Part shown: positions 42,726 to 49,219 of the stretch, piece after piece
How positions within the stretch are numbered: the first letter of the stretch is position 1
How the letters are laid out: every line of letters starts with the position of its first letter
NCBI GenBank assembly: GCA_964598695.1
Contig: CAZRDB010000013.1
Span: forward strand, 1-49,219
Length of the DNA: 49,219 nucleotides
DNA from: CAZRDB01 sp964598695
GTDB taxonomy: Bacteria > Armatimonadota > Zipacnadia > UBA1398
Direction of reading: 5' to 3'
Made by a program: the position numbers and the translations under genes
Notes under the pieces: generated by a model
What the model saw: the letters and a program-made list of their open reading frames with translations, nothing else
The model's database searches: none
What the model was told of the DNA's origin: nothing

Positions 42726-43523
42726 CTACGAGCCGGCCGAGGCCGGTCCGGAGAGCACCTGTTTGACGGCGTAAGCTAACCTCTCGGCAACGGGCTTGTC
42801 AACCCCAAGCTCGGCGAGGAAGACCGCGCCTTCCTCCCGCCCGAGCATCGCCGCGTCGGCCTCGAGGCGCGCGCAGACCGGCAGCGCCTCGACCCCTCGG
42901 TAGACCATCCGCTCGGTCAGCAGCTCGGGCGCCGCCTGCAGCAGCGGATCCTCCAGCGCGCGCTCGTCGATGTTGTGGACGTACACGACGGGCAGGCGGG
43001 TGACCAGCTTCGTGCCGGTGAGTTCGTTCATCTCGTCGGGCGGCAGCCCCATCTCGCGGGCCGGCTGGCCGCCGGCGAGCGCCGTGCCGACCTGCTCGAG
43101 CATCTCGCGTCCGGGGTCGTCCGGTGCGGTCTCCTGCAGGCGTCTCTCGATCGCGTGCACATCGGCGATCTGCAGTTCGCGCTCGACCATCTCGAGATCC
43201 CAGAGAGGGTCTCCGGTGCAGCCGGGCTGCTCGAGCGGTCCGGCGCCGGTCTGGAAGGTCTTGGTGACCATCACGAGCACGTCGGCGTCGCGGACCCGGT
43301 CGAGCCACTCCAGGCCGAGCCACTGGCCGGCGTGGGAGTCGCGGGCGATCCCCGGGAGGTCGATGACGACCGCGGGCAGGAGGCCCGGGCAGGAGAGCGG
43401 CGCGGAGACGGGCTCCTCGGTGGAGAACGGAGCGGGGGCGTCGCCGCCCGAGACGCCGGTCAGGGCGCAGAAGAGGGCGGACTTGCCCGCGTTGGGGGCG
43501 CCGAGCAGCGCGATCGTCGCCAC
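42726..43523 (-). CDS. YchF/Obg-family NTPase lacking the TGS domain
   Basis: This 265-residue P-loop NTPase aligns with YchF along its whole length: GAPNAGKSALF (Walker A), VVIDLPGI (G3), DLEMVERELQIADVHAIERRL (coiled-coil start), VVYVHNIDE (the non-standard G4 of YchF), and PVCARLEADAAMLG. The family normally has 360-370 residues with a C-terminal TGS domain; here the protein stops where TGS would begin. Only 106 bases remain before rpsF, so no displaced TGS fragment exists. The position directly upstream of rpsF-ssb-rpsR matches conserved synteny (yyaF in Bacillus), supporting orthology. I took the second GTG (43521-43523) as start for spacing from AGGAG. YchF binds ATP and ribosomes and affects stress responses. 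Confidence 0.85.
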   Translation of the reverse strand: MATIALLGAPNAGKSALFCALTGVSGGDAPAPFSTEEPVSAPLSCPGLLPAVVIDLPGIARDSHAGQWLGLEWLDRVRDADVLVMVTKTFQTGAGPLEQPGCTGDPLWDLEMVERELQIADVHAIERRLQETAPDDPGREMLEQVGTALAGGQPAREMGLPPDEMNELTGTKLVTRLPVVYVHNIDERALEDPLLQAAPELLTERMVYRGVEALPVCARLEADAAMLGREEGAVFLAELGVDKPVAERLAYAVKQVLSGPASAGS

Positions 43524-43558
43524 CACGGACTCCTCTCTCGGCCGGCACGAACAACAAG

Positions 43559-43587
43559 GGGCCCGTCCGAGCGCTCCGGACGGGCCC
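43559..43587 (-). terminator. Terminator after the tRNA-Met unit
   Basis: An 11-bp perfect stem (43559-43569 with 43577-43587) has a seven-base loop. On the minus strand it is followed by the moderately T-rich CTTGTTGTTC. It lies 55 bases beyond the tRNA 3' end and just before the YchF-like gene. Confidence 0.75.
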
Positions 43588-43641
43588 AGTCTCCCGAGCG
43601 CCCGCGCCGGCGAGCCGGCAGAGGCGCATCATCGACATGGT

Positions 43642-43718
43642 TGGTAGCGGGGGGGAGATTTGAACTCCCGACAACACGGGTATGAACCGTGCGCTCTGAC
43701 CAACTGAGCTACCCCGCC
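43642..43718 (-). tRNA. tRNA-Met (CAT), elongator type
   Basis: This is a 77-base tRNA with encoded CCA. The acceptor stem GGCGGGG pairs with CCCCGCT (one G-T wobble at the first position). The anticodon loop TTCATAC carries CAT, with the anticodon at 43682-43684, on the stem CACGG/CCGTG. The stem lacks the three G-C pairs of initiator tRNA, and the whole sequence resembles elongator tRNA-Met of other bacteria. The tRNA-Ile2 alternative (CAT modified to lysidine) is less likely given the acceptor stem. It follows the 56-residue gene by 12 bases on the same strand. Confidence 0.95.
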
Positions 43719-43730
43719 ACGCGGGACCTG

Positions 43731-43901
43731 CTACTTGCCCTTCTTCTTCTTCTTCTTCTTCGACTTACGCTTCTTGGCCCTCTGCTCCTCGAGCGCCCGC
43801 TTGCGATTCTCCTCCTCGCGCTGGATCGCGTCCAGGATGGACTTTTCGAAGGAGAGGAAGCGCTCCGAGACAAAGGACTTGAGACGTTCCATATTCGGCA
43901 T
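43731..43901 (-). CDS. Lys-rich 56-residue protein, unknown function
   Basis: This is a small open frame with a GGAGG about 11 bases before the ATG (43899-43901). It directly follows a strong promoter. The N-terminal half (MPNMERLKSFVSERFL, then SFEKSILDAIQREEENRKR) is predicted helical. The last 15 residues are almost all Lys and Arg. It is probably a nucleic-acid or ribosome-associated peptide, judging only from charge. I do not recognise a family. It is co-transcribed with the downstream tRNA-Met and was too short for ordinary gene calling. A second ATG at residue 4 is an alternative start. Confidence 0.6.
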   Translation of the reverse strand: MPNMERLKSFVSERFLSFEKSILDAIQREEENRKRALEEQRAKKRKSKKKKKKKGK

Positions 43902-43926
43902 GTGGGCTCAGTCCTCCAGGCGGCGA

Positions 43927-43955
43927 AGTGTACCGACTGCCCCTGCGGGTGTCAA
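43927..43955 (-). promoter_or_regulatory. Strong promoter for the Lys-rich protein and tRNA-Met
   Basis: On the minus strand a perfect -35 TTGACA (43950-43955), a 17-base spacer and TACACT (43927-43932). Transcription would start near 43920, about 19 bases before the ATG. Together with the terminator at 43559-43587 this defines a self-contained unit. Confidence 0.75.
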
Positions 43956-44072
43956 GCGCGGAGCGGCGGTTCGACACCGGCTTGCTTCCACGGGCGGCCG
44001 TATGCCACACTGGGCGGAGGGGCTCCCCACGGCGCCACACCCCTCTCAGCCCCTGGAAAGCGGAGATACCCG

Positions 44073-45425
44073 ATGGCAGACCTGGCGGCCTTTCGCGCTT
44101 GGCGGTACGCGCTCGACCGCGTCGGAGGAGCCCAACAGGTGCTCGCCCCGCCCTACGACGTGATCTCCCATGAGGAGGCACGGGCGATGCGGGAGTCGAG
44201 CCCGTACCATGCCATCCACCTGATCCTCGGCAAGCCCGCGCCGGGCGCCGAGTTCGGCGCCGAGGACTATGCCCGCGCCGCCGGCCTGTGGCGCACCTGG
44301 CGCGAGACGGGCGTGCTCTGCCACGACACCGAGCCGGGCCTCTACCTCTACGACTGCCGCTTCGCCGACCCCCTGACCGGGGAGGAGACCACGCGCAAGG
44401 GGATCCTCGGCGCGCTCAAGCTGGCGCCCTTTGGCGACGGCAGCGTACTGCCNNNNNNNNNNGTACCAGGGGGCGCTAAATCGGGGGCCCTTTGGCGCGG
44501 GCATCTACAGGCCGCCGTCGTTTTATTACCCCACCCCCTCGCCGACCGCGGCCGGCTAATCGAGGCGGCCGACGCGGGCTTCTCTCCGATCCTCGGCCTC
44601 TACGACGACGCCAAGGACGAGGCCCGCGCCACACTCGAGGCGGCCGATCCCCAGCCGATCCTCGAGTACGTCGACCCCCAGGGGGCGACCCACGTCGTCT
44701 CGCGGGTGACCTCGGCCCAGGCGACGAAGGCCGCCTCCGCCCTCCTGGGCCGGACCCCGGTCATCATCGCCGACGGCCACCACCGCTACACGGCCCAGCT
44801 CGAGCACGCGCGCGCTCAGGGCCGCCTGGGCACCGAGGCGCCCGGGGCCCGGTGCCTCGCCTGCGTGGTCAACGCCAGCGACCCGGGGGTCCGGGCCTAC
44901 GGCACGCACCGGCTGCTCCGCTGTGAGGGCCGTTCGCCCGATCTCGCTCCGCTCACGGCAATGGCGCGCGTCACGCCGATCGACGGTTGGACGGTGGCCG
45001 GGGCCCTGGCGACGCTGGAGCTGATGGGGCGGCGCACCGCCGGGTTCGTGTTCGTGACGCGAGCCGGGTTGTTCCGCGTCGAGGTGGCCGACCCGACGGA
45101 ACTGGCGCACCTCCACCCGCAGACGCCGCCCGCCCTGCAGCGCCTTCCACTCACGGTTCTCCACGAGTGCTTGCTCCGTCACGGCCTGCAGCATGGCACC
45201 GACGAGATCGACGCCGACGCCGGCGTCAGCCACACCCGCGACGCGGCGCAGGCGATCCGCTGGGTCCGCGGGGGTCTGTACGACCTCGCGGTGCTGACCA
45301 ACGCGCCGGACCTGGGCGATGTCTTCGAGATCTGCGCGGCAGGACACCGGATGCCGCACAAGGCGACCTACTTCTACCCCAAGCTGATGTCGGGCATCGC
45401 GTTCTACGACCTCGCCCAGACCTAG
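44073..45425 (+). CDS. DUF1015 (SerK-like) family protein, interrupted by an assembly gap
   Basis: A DUF1015 protein starts at an ATG after CGGAGA. Family motifs are intact on both sides of the gap: VLAPPYDVISHEEA (about residues 23-36), YHAIHLILGKP, ETTRKGILGALKLAPFGDG before it; FSPILGLYDD, IADGHHRYTAQLEHAR, HRMPHKATYFYPKL after it. Related proteins include archaeal free-serine kinase SerK; activity here is unproven. Ten N (44453-44462) break the frame. The following 60 or so bases look like an error-rich second copy of the pre-gap sequence, so the expected conserved stretch between GSVLP and ADRGRL is not reliably represented. Nominal length is 450 codons. It ends two bases from the convergent gene. 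Confidence 0.85.
   Translation: MADLAAFRAWRYALDRVGGAQQVLAPPYDVISHEEARAMRESSPYHAIHLILGKPAPGAEFGAEDYARAAGLWRTWRETGVLCHDTEPGLYLYDCRFADPLTGEETTRKGILGALKLAPFGDGSVLXXXXVPGGAKSGALWRGHLQAAVVLLPHPLADRGRLIEAADAGFSPILGLYDDAKDEARATLEAADPQPILEYVDPQGATHVVSRVTSAQATKAASALLGRTPVIIADGHHRYTAQLEHARAQGRLGTEAPGARCLACVVNASDPGVRAYGTHRLLRCEGRSPDLAPLTAMARVTPIDGWTVAGALATLELMGRRTAGFVFVTRAGLFRVEVADPTELAHLHPQTPPALQRLPLTVLHECLLRHGLQHGTDEIDADAGVSHTRDAAQAIRWVRGGLYDLAVLTNAPDLGDVFEICAAGHRMPHKATYFYPKLMSGIAFYDLAQT
44453..44462. other. Assembly gap (10 N) inside the DUF1015 gene
   Basis: Ten unknown bases. The sequence right after them (44463-44510) imperfectly repeats the sequence before them (about 44408-44452, sharing CCCTTTGGCG), indicating a collapsed or misjoined contig end. 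Confidence 0.99.
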
Positions 45426-45427
45426 CC

Positions 45428-46795
45428 CTACCAGCCGAACGGGGTCTGGCGGAAGCCGTGGCACCACATGTAGTGGTCGAACGTCTGCTGCTGGATCTGC
45501 AGCATCGTGGTGGAGCGGATCATGCGGTCGACCGCCGTCTCGCCCCCGGCTCCGCCCCCGTTGCCGTCGTCGCCGGTCTCGGAGGCGCGCGCCGCCACCC
45601 GGGCGATCCGCTCGCGGGCCATCTGCCGCTCCGCGTCACTGCCGTAGGTGAGCGCGGCGCGGCTGACGAGCCACAGCGCCGGGCACTGGGCGACGGCCTC
45701 GCGCTCCTGTTGCGAGAACGACTCCCAGGAAGCCTCGAGCCGCTGCCGCAGCGAGTCGGTCTCCTTGGGGTCGATCAGCGCGATCGAGGCGTCGGGGTTC
45801 TCGGCCAGGGCCTGCGAGAAGGCGTACATCTCGGCGTACGCGGCCTGGGCCATCTCTGTGAGCGGCGGCTCGCCCGCCACAACCGCCCTGCCCTTGCGCT
45901 CGAGCTGCTCGCGGACGGCACGGACGGCGGGATCGTCCGGATCCGATTCCTCGAGCCACGCGCGGGTCTGGGTCTCGACCTCGGCCCGGACCTCCGCGAC
46001 CGTCTCCTCGTCGGCGTGGAGCAGGTTGCGGGCAAGCGTCGGGTACTCGGCGAAGGGGGCGAACTCCTCGGCCGACGACCGCTTCCAGCCCTCGAGGAGC
46101 CGCGCGAGGATCAGCGTCTCCTGCTCGGCCGTGAAGGGCGCGGTGAGGCCGAACTCGAGCACGAACAGGAACCCGCGTCCGGCCTCCTCGAGCGGCGAGG
46201 CGGGAAGCGTGGCCCACTGCAGGTCGGCGATCGCGGCCGGCCCGCCGCCGATCAGATCGGCCAGTCCGCTCCGGATCAGCGTCACGAGGAGCGCCTGCAC
46301 GCGCTCGGGGGAGTAGGAGCCGGCCGGAGCGGTCACGCAGACCAGCGCCTTGAGCCCGGCGCTGGCGACCACGCAGCACTGGCCGCGGTACGGCGCTTCA
46401 TCTTCCGTGTAGGTGACCGCGCAGGAGAGCAGCTCGCCGTCGCCAACGGCGCCTTCCTCCCACGGGGTGGCCTGGAAGTCCTCGTTGGCCTGGGCAGCAT
46501 CGGCCAGCACCGCGTCGCCGAACGCGCGCGCGTCGTCGTACTCGGGGAAGGGGCCGTACAGCACCAGGGCCTCCTCCGAGGTGAGGTAGCGCTTGAGGCC
46601 GACGAGGTGGCACCCCGCGGGCATCGGCTCGGCGTCGGCGCCTCCCGACCAGCCCTCGGGGATGATGAACGCGCGGCCATCGGGGGCCTCCCACGGCGCC
46701 CACGCCTCGGCGAGGACCGGGGCCAGGCAGGCGAGACTCCCGAGAAGCGCCAGCCACAGCGAGAGGCGCCGGGTGCGGTGCGTGCGCAGGGTCAA
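45428..46795 (-). CDS. Secreted protein of unknown function
   Basis: This 455-residue protein has a signal peptide (about residues 10-30, cleavage near VLAEA). The start is a TTG (46793-46795), seven bases after AAAGGA. The mature protein mixes beta-like segments at the N-terminus (GRAFIIPEGWSGG, HLVGLKRYLTSEEALVLYGPFPEY in part) with a long helical middle rich in Glu and Ala (about 215-385). A Gly-rich linker precedes the end segment DRMIRSTTMLQIQQQTFDHYMWCHGF. The C-terminal CHGF and the helical repeats match no family I know. It lies 30 bases downstream of the sulfatase gene and is likely co-transcribed with it. Confidence 0.7.
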   Translation of the reverse strand: MTLRTHRTRRLSLWLALLGSLACLAPVLAEAWAPWEAPDGRAFIIPEGWSGGADAEPMPAGCHLVGLKRYLTSEEALVLYGPFPEYDDARAFGDAVLADAAQANEDFQATPWEEGAVGDGELLSCAVTYTEDEAPYRGQCCVVASAGLKALVCVTAPAGSYSPERVQALLVTLIRSGLADLIGGGPAAIADLQWATLPASPLEEAGRGFLFVLEFGLTAPFTAEQETLILARLLEGWKRSSAEEFAPFAEYPTLARNLLHADEETVAEVRAEVETQTRAWLEESDPDDPAVRAVREQLERKGRAVVAGEPPLTEMAQAAYAEMYAFSQALAENPDASIALIDPKETDSLRQRLEASWESFSQQEREAVAQCPALWLVSRAALTYGSDAERQMARERIARVAARASETGDDGNGGGAGGETAVDRMIRSTTMLQIQQQTFDHYMWCHGFRQTPFGW

Positions 46796-46825
46796 TGCGG
46801 TGTCCTTTCCCGTCGACGGCGGGGC

Positions 46826-48286
46826 TCAGCCCCGGAGGCCCGCGGCGCCCACGTACGGGGGCCACTCCTCCGGCCAATTGCGATTGTATGTGACCTCGCC
46901 GGGGGCGCGGAGCCCGGCCGGCCGGTTCTGGCCGCCGCCCATGACTCCCTCGCGTGCGCCGTCGACCGACGGGTCGACGTACCGCGCGAACCACTCCTCG
47001 AGCCCGGCGCGCAGTTCGCGGATCCGGGGCTGCATCTCGGGCTCGCGGAAGAGGTTCCGCGTCTCTTCCGGGTCCTCCGCGAGGTGGTACAGCTCGTGCG
47101 GACCGTAGGGGTAGCGATGCACGTACTTCCACTCCCGCGTCCGGATCATCCGCACGGGACCGTACTCCTCATGCACGATGAGACTCTCGCGCTCGCCAAG
47201 AGGTTCCCCGCGCAGCAGGGGGGCGAAGCTGCGGCCCGGCAGGCTCTCAGCCTCGGGAGGCGCAAGACCCGCCACCTCGAGCAGCGTGGGGAAGAGGTCG
47301 AGGTGGCTCAGCAGCGAGGAGACCACCCGCCCCTGCGGGACGCTGCCCGGCATCGAGACGAGCCCCGGGACCTTCACGGCCGAGTCGTACATGTTGAGCG
47401 GGAACGTGCCGTTGCCTTTGCCGTAGATCCCGTGGTGGCCCATGCTCATCCCGTTGTCGCCGGTGAAGACGACGAGCGTGCGCTCGCGCAGGCCGTGCGC
47501 CTCGAGCCACGCGAGCAGCCGGCCAACGCCCCGGTCCATCGCGGTGATCGCCGCGAAGTAGCCGGAGAGCTGCCTGCGGCGGGCGGCCTCATCCTGCGGG
47601 AACCACGTGGGCGAGACGATCCAGGGGTGCATCGGCACCCGGGGGATGGACTCGAACGAGCAGTCGTCGTGGTACGCGTCCCACAGCTCGGCCGGGTGCT
47701 GGTCGCGGCCCCAGGGGCTGTGGGGCGCGGTGTAGTGGACGGAGAGGTAGAACGGCTCCGGCCGCCCGGCCTGCTGCTCGAGGAAGCGGAGCGCGCTGTC
47801 GGTGATGAGGTCGGTCACGTAGCCCTCGACGTCGCGCGGTTCGCCGTCGACCACCATCGGCGGGTTGACGTAGGGTCCGCCCCCCTTGGTGTGGACCTCC
47901 CAGAAGGTGAAGCCCTTCTGGGGATGGTGGGTGTCGCCCAGGTGGTACTTCCCGCTGATGCCGCAGGTGTAGCCCGTCTGGGCGAGGTACTCGGTGTAGC
48001 CGGGCTGGTCCCTCAGGTATTCGATCAGCCCGGCGCCCTCGACGGTCGAGTTGCCCTGGGCGAGCCAATCGTGGATCCCGTGCCGGCTCGGGATACGGCC
48101 GGTGAGGATCGAGGCGCGCGCGGGGGAGCAGACCGGCGAGGCGCAGAAGAGGTTCTCAAGCCGCAGGCCGCTCGCGGCAAGGCGATCGAGGTTCGGGGTC
48201 TCGAGTTCCGGCGTTCCGGCGCACCGCATCGCCCATGGGCCCTGGTCGTCCGTGAGGATGAACAGGATGTTCGGTTGCTCGGCCAT
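46826..48286 (-). CDS. Sulfatase (arylsulfatase/alkaline phosphatase superfamily)
   Basis: This 486-residue sulfatase hydrolyses sulfate esters. The modification motif CSPAR (residues 53-57, in PVCSPARASILTGR) has Cys53 for conversion to formylglycine. Metal ligands are ILTDDQG (Asp13 and Asp14) and VVFTGDNGMSMG. HYTAPHSPW and the C-terminal WKYVHRYPYGPHELYHLAEDPEE pattern are typical; the first is read in full, the second in part. No signal peptide is evident from the ATG at 48284-48286. A longer frame starting at 48379 would add an Ala/Pro-rich extension, and neither start has a clear ribosome binding site. Substrates are probably sulfated glycans. No true formylglycine-generating enzyme is visible in this window. 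Confidence 0.9.
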   Translation of the reverse strand: MAEQPNILFILTDDQGPWAMRCAGTPELETPNLDRLAASGLRLENLFCASPVCSPARASILTGRIPSRHGIHDWLAQGNSTVEGAGLIEYLRDQPGYTEYLAQTGYTCGISGKYHLGDTHHPQKGFTFWEVHTKGGGPYVNPPMVVDGEPRDVEGYVTDLITDSALRFLEQQAGRPEPFYLSVHYTAPHSPWGRDQHPAELWDAYHDDCSFESIPRVPMHPWIVSPTWFPQDEAARRRQLSGYFAAITAMDRGVGRLLAWLEAHGLRERTLVVFTGDNGMSMGHHGIYGKGNGTFPLNMYDSAVKVPGLVSMPGSVPQGRVVSSLLSHLDLFPTLLEVAGLAPPEAESLPGRSFAPLLRGEPLGERESLIVHEEYGPVRMIRTREWKYVHRYPYGPHELYHLAEDPEETRNLFREPEMQPRIRELRAGLEEWFARYVDPSVDGAREGVMGGGQNRPAGLRAPGEVTYNRNWPEEWPPYVGAAGLRG

Positions 48287-48416
48287 GCAGGGGGATTCGG
48301 GTGGGGAGGAGGGCGGTCCTGCTTGGGGTGCGGCGGCGGCCGGCGCGAGCGCAGGCGACTCCAGGCGGGCTGCGAACATGGATGGCGAGCAAGACCGCGG
48401 CAGGAGGAGTGATCCG

Positions 48417-49031
48417 ATGGACAGCGAGACCCGCAACACCCGAGCACCCGGGTTGACCGGCGAGGAGAAGCCGGCCCTGCACGGCGCGGACGTCTGCCCC
48501 CACTGGCTGGCGCCGATGCTCGACAACCCGCTCCGGCGCTGGTTGACCGGCACGCGGCGGATCGCCCGGACCTACCTCCGCCCCGGCATGACGATGCTCG
48601 ACGTGGGCTGCGGCTCGGCGCCGCTGCTGCTCGACGCCGCGGAGGCGGTCGGTCCGGACGGCGCGATCATCTGTGCCGATCTCCAGCCCGCGATGCTCGC
48701 CCGGGTCGCGGCGAAGGCTCGGCGCGCCGGGATCGCGGGCCGCGTGCGCCTCCACCAGTGCGGCGCGGAGAGTCTCGGACTCGAGCCGGCGATCGCGGAC
48801 CTCGCGGTCGCCTTCTGGATGCTGCACGAGGTCCCGAGCCAGGAGGCCCTGCTGGCCGAGATCGCCGCATGCCTCCGGCCGGGCGGGCGCTTCCTGCTGT
48901 TCGAGCCCGGCATCCACGTCAACGCCGAGGCGTTCGCGAGGAGCCTCGAGCAGGCCGAGGCCTGCGGCATGACGGTGGTCGAGCGTCCGCGCTTCCGCAT
49001 GAGCCACACGGCGGTGTTGGAGCGGGGCTAG
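48417..49031 (+). CDS. Class I SAM-dependent methyltransferase
   Basis: This 204-residue enzyme starts at an ATG after GGAGGAG. The SAM-binding motif I is TMLDVGCGSAP (about residues 59-69). IICADLQPAML supplies the acidic ribose ligand, and DLAVAFWMLHEV and CLRPGGRFLLFEPG are later Rossmann strands. The N-terminal CPHWLAPMLDNPLRRW is found in a subgroup of UbiE-like methyltransferases. Substrate unknown. It is divergent from the sulfatase gene, with a 130-base intergenic region. Its stop codon overlaps the stop of the convergent DUF1963-like gene within CTAG at 49028-49031. Confidence 0.85.
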   Translation: MDSETRNTRAPGLTGEEKPALHGADVCPHWLAPMLDNPLRRWLTGTRRIARTYLRPGMTMLDVGCGSAPLLLDAAEAVGPDGAIICADLQPAMLARVAAKARRAGIAGRVRLHQCGAESLGLEPAIADLAVAFWMLHEVPSQEALLAEIAACLRPGGRFLLFEPGIHVNAEAFARSLEQAEACGMTVVERPRFRMSHTAVLERG

Positions 49032-49219
49032 CAGCAATCCCAGCGGAAGCCTAGCTGCTCCGGGTGTGCGAGGCAGCGGTGGAGAGTGCCACAGCCCGCG
49101 TCGCCGAACATGTAGGGTAGCGAGCAGTTGGAGTCGATCTGGAAGACGAGAGCCATCGGCTTCCCGCAGACAGGTCACTCGGGGTACTGGACGTTATGCA
49201 GCCAGTTCGGCCAACCGAG
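49028..49219 (-). pseudogene. DUF1963 (YwqG-like) C-terminal part with in-frame TGA at a cysteine site
   Basis: The minus strand from the window edge reads LGWPNWLHNVQYPE, then TGA (49175-49177), then PVCGKPMALVFQIDSN and on to the end FRWDCC and a TAG. In DUF1963 relatives this region reads like GGWPxWxQxxExPxCPxCG, so the TGA stands exactly where the first Cys of the CxxCG ribbon is expected. Options are a nonsense mutation, a sequencing error near the contig end, or UGA read as selenocysteine. A hairpin (GGAAG with CTTCC plus an inner CGA/TCG) lies 10-34 bases after the TGA. The 5' part is outside the window. Family membership is fairly clear; the state of the gene is not. Confidence 0.6.

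Noticed and set aside
44987..48412. 1141-codon plus-strand open frame
   Set aside because: It overlaps DUF1015, a secreted protein gene and a clear sulfatase on other frames. No family motif or ribosome binding site.
1..49219. CRISPR arrays, insertion sequences, phage genes or integration sites
   Set aside because: No regularly spaced repeats, transposase motifs or terminal inverted repeats were found on either strand.

Overview
This is a very GC-rich (about 70%) stretch of a chromosome from a diderm bacterium that makes LPS-type lipid A. It encodes BamA, OmpH/Skp-like chaperones and LpxD as one block, plus lipoproteins and Tat-exported proteins. Two runs of ten N mark scaffold joins (21297-21306 and 44453-44462), so this is probably a draft or metagenome-assembled genome. 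GTG and TTG starts are frequent. Family content (M42 peptidases, DUF1015, CIA30, sulfatase, GH99-like and beta-helix proteins, RicT) fits an uncultured environmental lineage such as those around Armatimonadota, Planctomycetota or Hydrogenedentota. That placement is a weak inference.

Layout. (1) 1-7964, minus strand: a strong consensus promoter (8049-8078) heads five secreted proteins that share Gly/Pro/Ser/Met-rich low-complexity segments. One is a TPR protein and one a PEGA plus sulfatase-modifying-factor-like fusion. They are followed by lumazine synthase (ribH) and the start of an HtrA/trypsin-like protease. (2) 8283-11008, plus strand: two translationally coupled CNNM/CorC-type CBS membrane proteins. 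(3) 16633-11015, minus: an outer-membrane biogenesis operon with its own promoter (bamA, an unusual fused double OmpH, an OmpH-like lipoprotein, lpxD). Upstream lies an ECF sigma factor with a possible autoregulatory promoter, divergent from a 5TM-PAS-PAS hybrid histidine kinase. (4) 20242-27357: accessory carbohydrate and secreted functions (GH99-like Tat protein, tandem CIA30 protein, Gfo/Idh/MocA dehydrogenase, beta-propeller, beta-helix protein, membrane protein). (5) 27460-35262: aspS, a YtcJ-type amidohydrolase, a Tat-exported aldo/keto reductase, a HAD phosphatase, two tandem M42 aminopeptidases and an FmdB zinc ribbon. (6) 35262-43523: ricT, mfd, a ROK sugar kinase and the conserved ychF-rpsF-ssb-rpsR block, in which the YchF relative lacks its TGS domain. 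(7) 43559-43955: a compact unit with promoter, 56-residue Lys-rich protein, tRNA-Met and terminator. (8) 44073-49219: DUF1015 protein (damaged by an assembly gap), a secreted unknown, a sulfatase, a methyltransferase, and the 3' end of a DUF1963-like gene in which TGA replaces an expected cysteine codon.

Several transcription units can be read directly: the Gly-rich operon, bamA-ompH-lpxD, mfd-ricT-fmdB-M42-M42, ychF-rpsF-ssb-rpsR, and sulfatase plus its downstream gene. No CRISPR array, insertion sequence, phage gene or obvious horizontally acquired island is visible. The most unusual items are the secreted Gly-rich operon, the fused OmpH with an internal signal peptide and ribosome binding site, the TGS-less YchF, and the in-frame TGA at a zinc-ribbon cysteine.
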